Part shown: positions 31,600 through 35,515 of the stretch, in pieces
Position numbering within the stretch: the stretch's first letter is position 1
Layout: every line of letters starts with the position of its first letter
NCBI GenBank assembly: GCA_944363605.1
Contig: CALVUM010000008.1
Span: forward strand, 1-35,515
Reading direction: 5' to 3'
Origin: an uncultured Bacilli bacterium
GTDB lineage: Bacteria > Bacillota_I > Bacilli_A > RF39 > UBA660
Length of the DNA: 35,515 bases
The notes under the pieces: model-generated
Told to the model about the DNA's origin: nothing
Seen by the model: only the letters and a program-made list of their open reading frames with translations
Database searches by the model: none
Program-made: the position numbers and the translations under genes

Positions 31600-31783
31600 A
31601 AAAAAGGACAGTACCAAAGGAGTCTTTTAAAAGACGGTACCATCCTTAATTTTTACTTTTTTTCACTATTTATCGTTAGTGGGTCCGCAAAAACAATGAT
31701 TTAAGTGATATTTACTATATTCATTTATCTAGTTTCACCAACCCTAGACTCTCTTAAAATACCCTATAGTAAACGTGTCTTAA
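31600..31783 (-). promoter_or_regulatory. T-box riboswitch for ileS (Ile specifier AUC)
   Basis: A tRNA-sensing leader on the minus strand. Stem I base: TTAAG (31779-31783) with CTTAA (31701-31705). Upper helix: TTTACTATA (31765-31773) with TATAGTAAA (31711-31719). Between them the specifier loop reads TATCA, presenting AUC (31707-31709) for isoleucine. The T-box sequence AAGGATGGTACC (31636-31647) carries the UGGU that pairs with the tRNA 3' end. It can form an antiterminator with GTCTTTTAAAAGAC/TCC, or a terminator with GGTACTGTCCTT (31604-31615) followed by six U. Uncharged tRNA-Ile should switch the gene on. Confidence 0.92.
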
Positions 31784-31802
31784 TGTTTTTGAATACTTTT
31801 TT

Positions 31803-31831
31803 ATTATAAGAAACTTGCTGGTATTTGTCAA
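31803..31831 (-). promoter_or_regulatory. ileS promoter
   Basis: Minus strand: consensus TTGACA (31826-31831), 17-bp spacer, TATAAT (31803-31808). The -35 box starts ten bases beyond the stop of the upstream CAP-like gene. Confidence 0.9.
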
Positions 31832-31840
31832 ATATTTCTT

Positions 31841-32917
31841 TTACCCTGTTATATAAACTACCCAATAGTAATGATTATGAACATATGCAAATCCAACACC
31901 AATTTTAGTGAAAGATGCATCATTTAATTTTACTTTCATTTCATTGTTATTATACATTTGATTAACAGCTATCGTAGGCTCTGAAATATCTTTTAAAATA
32001 AATTCTCCACTTCTTTCATAAGGTATTTCGACTTCATCTAAAATACTTTGATTTGTAGTTGGCCGAATCGTTGAATATTTATTTGAATAGCCAATTTCTA
32101 AAGCTCTTAGTTCCGCTATAGCTGTTAAGTCTCCATCCATCTCTAACTCTTCTAATCCATTGTTTTTTCTCACTTCATTTGTCTTTAAAAATACGCTTGC
32201 AATGTAATCGGCATAAGTTACCATTTGATATCCTGACTCATAAGCTAAATCTTCTAACGTAGCATTATAGGTTGTAAAATCGCATGTTACTAAAGCTTCA
32301 GACGAGCCAACCTCATGAGCTCCTTCGTAAAAAGTTGTAATAAGATACTCACAAGTTGCTCCATATACATCTCTTACTTCCACTATTTCTTCTTTAGTTA
32401 TTTCTTCATTCATTGTAATATTTGGTTGCTTGTTTTCTAATGAAGGAAGTTTTTTGTCTTCTTTAACCTCTTCCGTATTCGATGAATTTTCTTCCCCTAT
32501 TTTTTCAATTTGTTCTTTAACTGAATTATTTTCTTCAGTATTTTCTTTAACAGGAGAACCATCTTGTTGAATGGTTAATTTTACAGTTTTTAAAGTTTCG
32601 TTTTCTGCATCATCTAAAGCTCTTACAATAATTTCATATTCTCCAGGTTCTTTATAATCTTCCATTTTCTTTTCTTTAAATTCAATAGTACACTTTGAAA
32701 GATTATCTTTACAAGAGCTTACAAAATCTTCAACCTTATATAAATCCCCTTCATTTATCTTAACATCTTTTACTTCTAAAACAGGTGACTCTTTATCCAT
32801 TTTCTTTGCTTCTAAATCTGCCATACTTTTTTTAACAAACAAATATGTTCCAACAGAAATTCCACCAAGTACTAAAACAATTGTTATACCAATAACCCAA
32901 GACTTCCACTTTTTCAT
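31841..32917 (-). CDS. membrane-anchored CAP-like paralogue with lost cavity residues
   Basis: 358 residues with the same architecture as the gene at 26535-27845: N-terminal anchor (about 8-28), Ig-like module (ESPVLEVKDVKINEGDLY…GEYEIIVRALDDAENETLK), acidic Glu/Asn-rich linker, CAP-like C terminus. The two share the disulfide-like SCKDNLSKC/SCVDNSKEEC element. In the CAP region, however, the conserved His of the first paralogue (SHDRPDG) is replaced (YSTIRPTT), Glu of AENIA falls in a GEFIL segment, and the HYQNM His is gone (NEMKVKL). The closing GIGINYF…YYWV pattern survives (GVGFAY…YYWVVYI). A structural or binding role is likelier than catalysis. AGGAG precedes the ATG. Confidence 0.8.
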   Translation of the reverse strand: MKKWKSWVIGITIVLVLGGISVGTYLFVKKSMADLEAKKMDKESPVLEVKDVKINEGDLYKVEDFVSSCKDNLSKCTIEFKEKKMEDYKEPGEYEIIVRALDDAENETLKTVKLTIQQDGSPVKENTEENNSVKEQIEKIGEENSSNTEEVKEDKKLPSLENKQPNITMNEEITKEEIVEVRDVYGATCEYLITTFYEGAHEVGSSEALVTCDFTTYNATLEDLAYESGYQMVTYADYIASVFLKTNEVRKNNGLEELEMDGDLTAIAELRALEIGYSNKYSTIRPTTNQSILDEVEIPYERSGEFILKDISEPTIAVNQMYNNNEMKVKLNDASFTKIGVGFAYVHNHYYWVVYITG

Positions 32918-32959
32918 AACTCACTCCTACCACGACTTCTAAATTAAAAATATCATACA

Positions 32960-33001
32960 AAAAAGCAAAAGTAAAGAGAATATCAGAAGTAGACATTCTC
33001 T
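32960..33001 (-). terminator. terminator of lon
   Basis: Minus strand: AGAGAAT (32995-33001) pairs with ATTCTCT (32975-32981) around a 13-nt loop, followed by a U-rich tract with single interruptions. The lon stop codon overlaps the 5' arm. Confidence 0.6.
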
Positions 33002-35321
33002 ATTCATTCATAAATATTTTTTCATAGATATCTTGATATTCTTTAACAAAAATAATTGTTAATTTATCTCGGATTTCTTTAGGCACTTTTTTTACATCTA
33101 ACTCATTAGCCTTAGGCAAGAAAACAGTTCGTATTCCTTGATTATAGGCACTGATAACTTTCTCTTTAATCCCACCAACTGGCATAACCTCACCTCGCAA
33201 GGTCATCTCACCAGTCATCGCGATATCTAAAGAAACCTTTTTATTGGTATAAAGACTTATCAAACTTGTTGTAATAGCCACACCAGCACTCGGTCCATTT
33301 TTAGGAATTGCACCTTCTAACATATGGATATGAATGTCCTTTTTTTGAAAAACATTCTCATTAATTTCAAAATTTTTGGCATTTGCTTTTAAAAAACTCA
33401 TTACAACACTTAAAGATTCTTTCATAACCTCACCAAGTAATCCAGTAACAATGACATTTCCTTTTCCATCATATAAAGTAGCTTCAATAGGCATCACTAC
33501 TCCACCAACACCTGTAACTGCAAGGCCATTTACTAAACCTTTTGTAAACAATTTTGGTTTTAAGTCTTCAAGCGTTAATTGTTCATTTAAATATTTTTTT
33601 AAATCTTTTGCATCAATTACCATTTCTAAATTTTTCTTTTTTTTCACACTTTCCATAATTACTTTTCGTAAAATAGTTTCCAGTTTTCTTCTTAAATCAC
33701 GAACTCCAGCTTCATTTGTATAATCTAAAATAATCTTGGTTAAAGCTTCATCAGTAAAGGTAACTTCTTCTTTTGAGATATGATATTCTAAATAAATCGC
33801 TGGTAACAAATATTCCTTTGCGAGTTTTAATTTCTCTAAAATGGTATAACTTGAAAGTTCAATCATTTCTAACCGGTCACGAAGTTCAATTGGAATATCT
33901 TCCTTATAATTCGCGGTTAAAATAAATAAAACATGACTTAAATCAAAAGGTTCTTCTAAGTAAGAATCTGTGAAAAATTGATTTAAATTGGGATCTAACA
34001 CATCTAATAAGACACTTGCTGGGTCACCATGATAATCTTTAATCATTTTATCTACTTCATCAATTAATAAAACAGGATTTTTGCTACCACATTTCTGAAT
34101 AGCTGTAATGATTTTTCCTGGGGAAGAACCGATATAAGTTCTTCGATGCCCCATTAATTCGGCGGAATCATTTAATCCACCAACACTAATTTTATAAAAC
34201 TCGCGATGAAGAGATGTCGCGATGGACGAGGCAATTGTGCTTTTTCCAACTCCTGGAGGACCAACTAAACAAATAATGGGACTCGTAAGCATTGGATTTC
34301 GACTTTTCATTGCCGCATATTCTAAAATTCTTTCTTTTACTTCTTTTAATCCATAATGGGATTTATTTAAAACATTGGTAATATATTTTAAATCTAAAGC
34401 TTCTATTGTTTCATCATTCCAAGGAAGCGAAAAAAATGTTTCTAAATAATTACGTACAAAAGCCAAATCAGGACTCATTTCATTCATAAATTCATATTTT
34501 TGAATTTCAGATAAAATCTTTTTCTTGGTTTTTTGAGAAATTTCTAAATTTTCTAATTTTTCTCGATAAATATCTGCTTCTTTATTTTGATGATTATCTT
34601 CTCCCAATTCTTTTTGGATTTCTTGAAGTTTTTCCCGTAGTACATATTCCTTTTGACTTTTATCCAATTCTTGTTGCAAAGCTTGATTAATTTTTTGATC
34701 TAACTTCACAACTTTTAGTTCAATTACCAAGTCATCAAGTAAAGCATTTGCCCTTACAACTGGGTCAATTTCTTCCATATAAAATAATTTTTTTTCAAAA
34801 TTCATCGGTAAGAAAACGACACCCATATCTGTTAAATCGCTTAAACTTTTTTCTTCGGTTATTTCTCTTAAAATAGAATTATCTAAAGATAAAGAAGATT
34901 TCACATAACGCCTAATTAACCGAATCACTTCTTTTTTTAAAGCAATTTCTTCAGGAGTTCTAGAATCAAAAATTTCAGGAATATAATACTGACATTGTAA
35001 TAGCTCTTTTTCTTTATCAGAATTAAAATATTTATGAACTTTTACTCTCTTCCCGCCAAGAATAGTCACTCGAACATGATTATTAGGAAGAAGGATTTTT
35101 TTAGAAATTTGAGCTACAACAGCTGTTAAAGGTAAATCTTCTACATCGGGAATCTCTTCTAAAAAATCTTTTGGTGAGACAAGAATAAATTGGTTTTGAA
35201 AATTCTTTTCACTAAGTTCTAAAATATTTAAAGAAAGTGGGTTACTTAGCTCTAGTTTCACTTCTTGATTAGGCAATAAAACTAAGTTTTTTAATAGCAT
35301 AACTGGTAAAGTTTTTGCCAT
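33000..35321 (-). CDS. lon: ATP-dependent protease Lon (LonA)
   Basis: An AAA+ serine protease degrading misfolded and regulatory proteins. 773 residues, full length. The N-terminal LON domain (about 5-200) and coiled coil (205-265) come first. The ATPase follows, with Walker A GPPGVGKST (354-362), Walker B VLLIDEVDK (417-425) and sensor segments. The protease domain has the catalytic dyad S678 (AIPKNGPSAGVAI) and K721 (VGGIKEKVIS), matching S679/K722 of E. coli. AAGGAGTGG precedes the ATG. It has its own promoter, and I see no CIRCE or CtsR box nearby. The upstream neighbour is tig (trigger factor), a common Firmicute arrangement. Confidence 0.98.
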   Translation of the reverse strand: MAKTLPVMLLKNLVLLPNQEVKLELSNPLSLNILELSEKNFQNQFILVSPKDFLEEIPDVEDLPLTAVVAQISKKILLPNNHVRVTILGGKRVKVHKYFNSDKEKELLQCQYYIPEIFDSRTPEEIALKKEVIRLIRRYVKSSLSLDNSILREITEEKSLSDLTDMGVVFLPMNFEKKLFYMEEIDPVVRANALLDDLVIELKVVKLDQKINQALQQELDKSQKEYVLREKLQEIQKELGEDNHQNKEADIYREKLENLEISQKTKKKILSEIQKYEFMNEMSPDLAFVRNYLETFFSLPWNDETIEALDLKYITNVLNKSHYGLKEVKERILEYAAMKSRNPMLTSPIICLVGPPGVGKSTIASSIATSLHREFYKISVGGLNDSAELMGHRRTYIGSSPGKIITAIQKCGSKNPVLLIDEVDKMIKDYHGDPASVLLDVLDPNLNQFFTDSYLEEPFDLSHVLFILTANYKEDIPIELRDRLEMIELSSYTILEKLKLAKEYLLPAIYLEYHISKEEVTFTDEALTKIILDYTNEAGVRDLRRKLETILRKVIMESVKKKKNLEMVIDAKDLKKYLNEQLTLEDLKPKLFTKGLVNGLAVTGVGGVVMPIEATLYDGKGNVIVTGLLGEVMKESLSVVMSFLKANAKNFEINENVFQKKDIHIHMLEGAIPKNGPSAGVAITTSLISLYTNKKVSLDIAMTGEMTLRGEVMPVGGIKEKVISAYNQGIRTVFLPKANELDVKKVPKEIRDKLTIIFVKEYQDIYEKIFMNE

Positions 35322-35348
35322 GTTACCACTCCTTACACAATAGATTTT

Positions 35349-35377
35349 ATTATAAGGTGGATTTAAAAAAATGTAAA
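35349..35377 (-). promoter_or_regulatory. lon promoter
   Basis: Minus strand: -35 TTTACA (35372-35377), 17-bp spacer, -10 TATAAT (35349-35354). The transcript leader is about 22 nt. No heat-shock operator repeat is visible around it. Confidence 0.75.
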
Positions 35378-35385
35378 GAATTTTA

Positions 35386-35422
35386 AGCAGAAAAAATAAA
35401 AAAACAGGTTCTTTTCCTGTTT
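35386..35422 (-). terminator. terminator of the trigger factor gene
   Basis: Minus strand: AAACAGG (35416-35422, read in reverse) pairs with CCTGTTT (35402-35408) over 7 bp with a 7-nt loop, followed by a long T tract. It separates tig from lon. Confidence 0.8.
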
Positions 35423-35515
35423 AATTATTCTCTTTTAAAAATTCTAATGTTTTACGCATTTTCGCATCATATTTTAAAACTTCCATACTACCAAAAGCTT
35501 CTAACAACTCTTCTT
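35421..35515 (-). CDS. tig: trigger factor, C-terminal end (partial)
   Basis: The window edge cuts this minus-strand gene; only the last 30 or so codons are present: EELLEAFGSMEVLKYDAKMR then KTLEFLKENN-stop (TAA at 35421-35423). The pattern (x-E-E-L-x-x-x-F-G…L-K-x-D-x-K-x-x-K-x-x-x-x-L) is the end of the trigger factor chaperone, which holds nascent chains at the ribosome exit. Trigger factor commonly lies next to clpX/lon in Firmicutes. The short length leaves some doubt. Confidence 0.6.
   Translation of the reverse strand, partial: EELLEAFGSMEVLKYDAKMRKTLEFLKENN

Overview
The window is AT-rich, single-circle-type bacterial DNA with Firmicutes gene order and strong AGGAGG-type ribosome binding sites. 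Gene content points to a low-GC gut Bacilli lineage (Erysipelotrichales/RF39-like). The evidence is the yqfC-yqfD-ybeY-dgkA-era-yqzL-recO block, the rplS-lepB-rbgA-rnhB block, a T-box in front of ileS, and tig next to lon. Long conserved genes (topA, ileS, lon) are full length with Trp as TGG, so UGA is a stop (standard bacterial code). The lineage name is inference. Nearly everything is on the minus strand. The exceptions are an XRE regulator at the left edge, a tiny promoter-to-terminator unit near 6.2 kb, and a DUF6512 membrane gene at 28 kb.

Layout, left to right. 1-5025: a terminator, an XRE regulator, then the minus-strand operon yqfC-yqfD-vanZ-like-ybeY-dgkA-era-yqzL-recO. It lacks phoH, pgpH/yqfF and cdd, which sit in this block in Bacillus subtilis. 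5050-8093: accessory and decaying region. It holds an unknown 206-residue protein with a palindrome over its -35 box, a 54-codon remnant of a surface-protein C terminus, a 44-residue ORF, and the plus-strand mini unit. Then come a DUF3800 gene, a NUDIX pseudogene and a beta-lactamase-family pseudogene with a (TTA)6 expansion. 8094-13647: the overlapping operon rbgA-rnhB-ltaS-like-topA. 13670-18381: an island splitting lepB from rbgA: NUDIX, frameshifted uracil-DNA glycosylase-like gene, BRO-N/antirepressor, an unknown gene, a KilA-N remnant, a methyltransferase and an APH-type kinase. Copies of a ~20-bp motif that also occurs in the 5' end of rbgA lie between its genes. 18463-19509: lepB and rplS.

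19542-25248: glycosyltransferase, two unknown proteins, a deoxyinosine-type DNA glycosylase, a predicted Cys/His hydrolase-like protein, and the SPFH-NfeD membrane pair. 25260-35515: D,D-carboxypeptidase, a CAP-domain membrane-anchored protein, DUF6512, a type-2-like isoleucyl-tRNA synthetase with an Ile T-box, a second CAP-like paralogue that has lost the conserved residues, Lon protease, and the C terminus of trigger factor.

Functionally the core is housekeeping: DNA repair, ribosome assembly, secretion, envelope polymer synthesis and proteostasis. The two accessory zones (5.7-8.1 kb and 13.7-18.4 kb) are where unusual material concentrates. The most intriguing items are the orphan promoter/16-codon ORF/terminator unit at 6190-6301 and the repeat-separated gene island anchored on the 5' end of rbgA.
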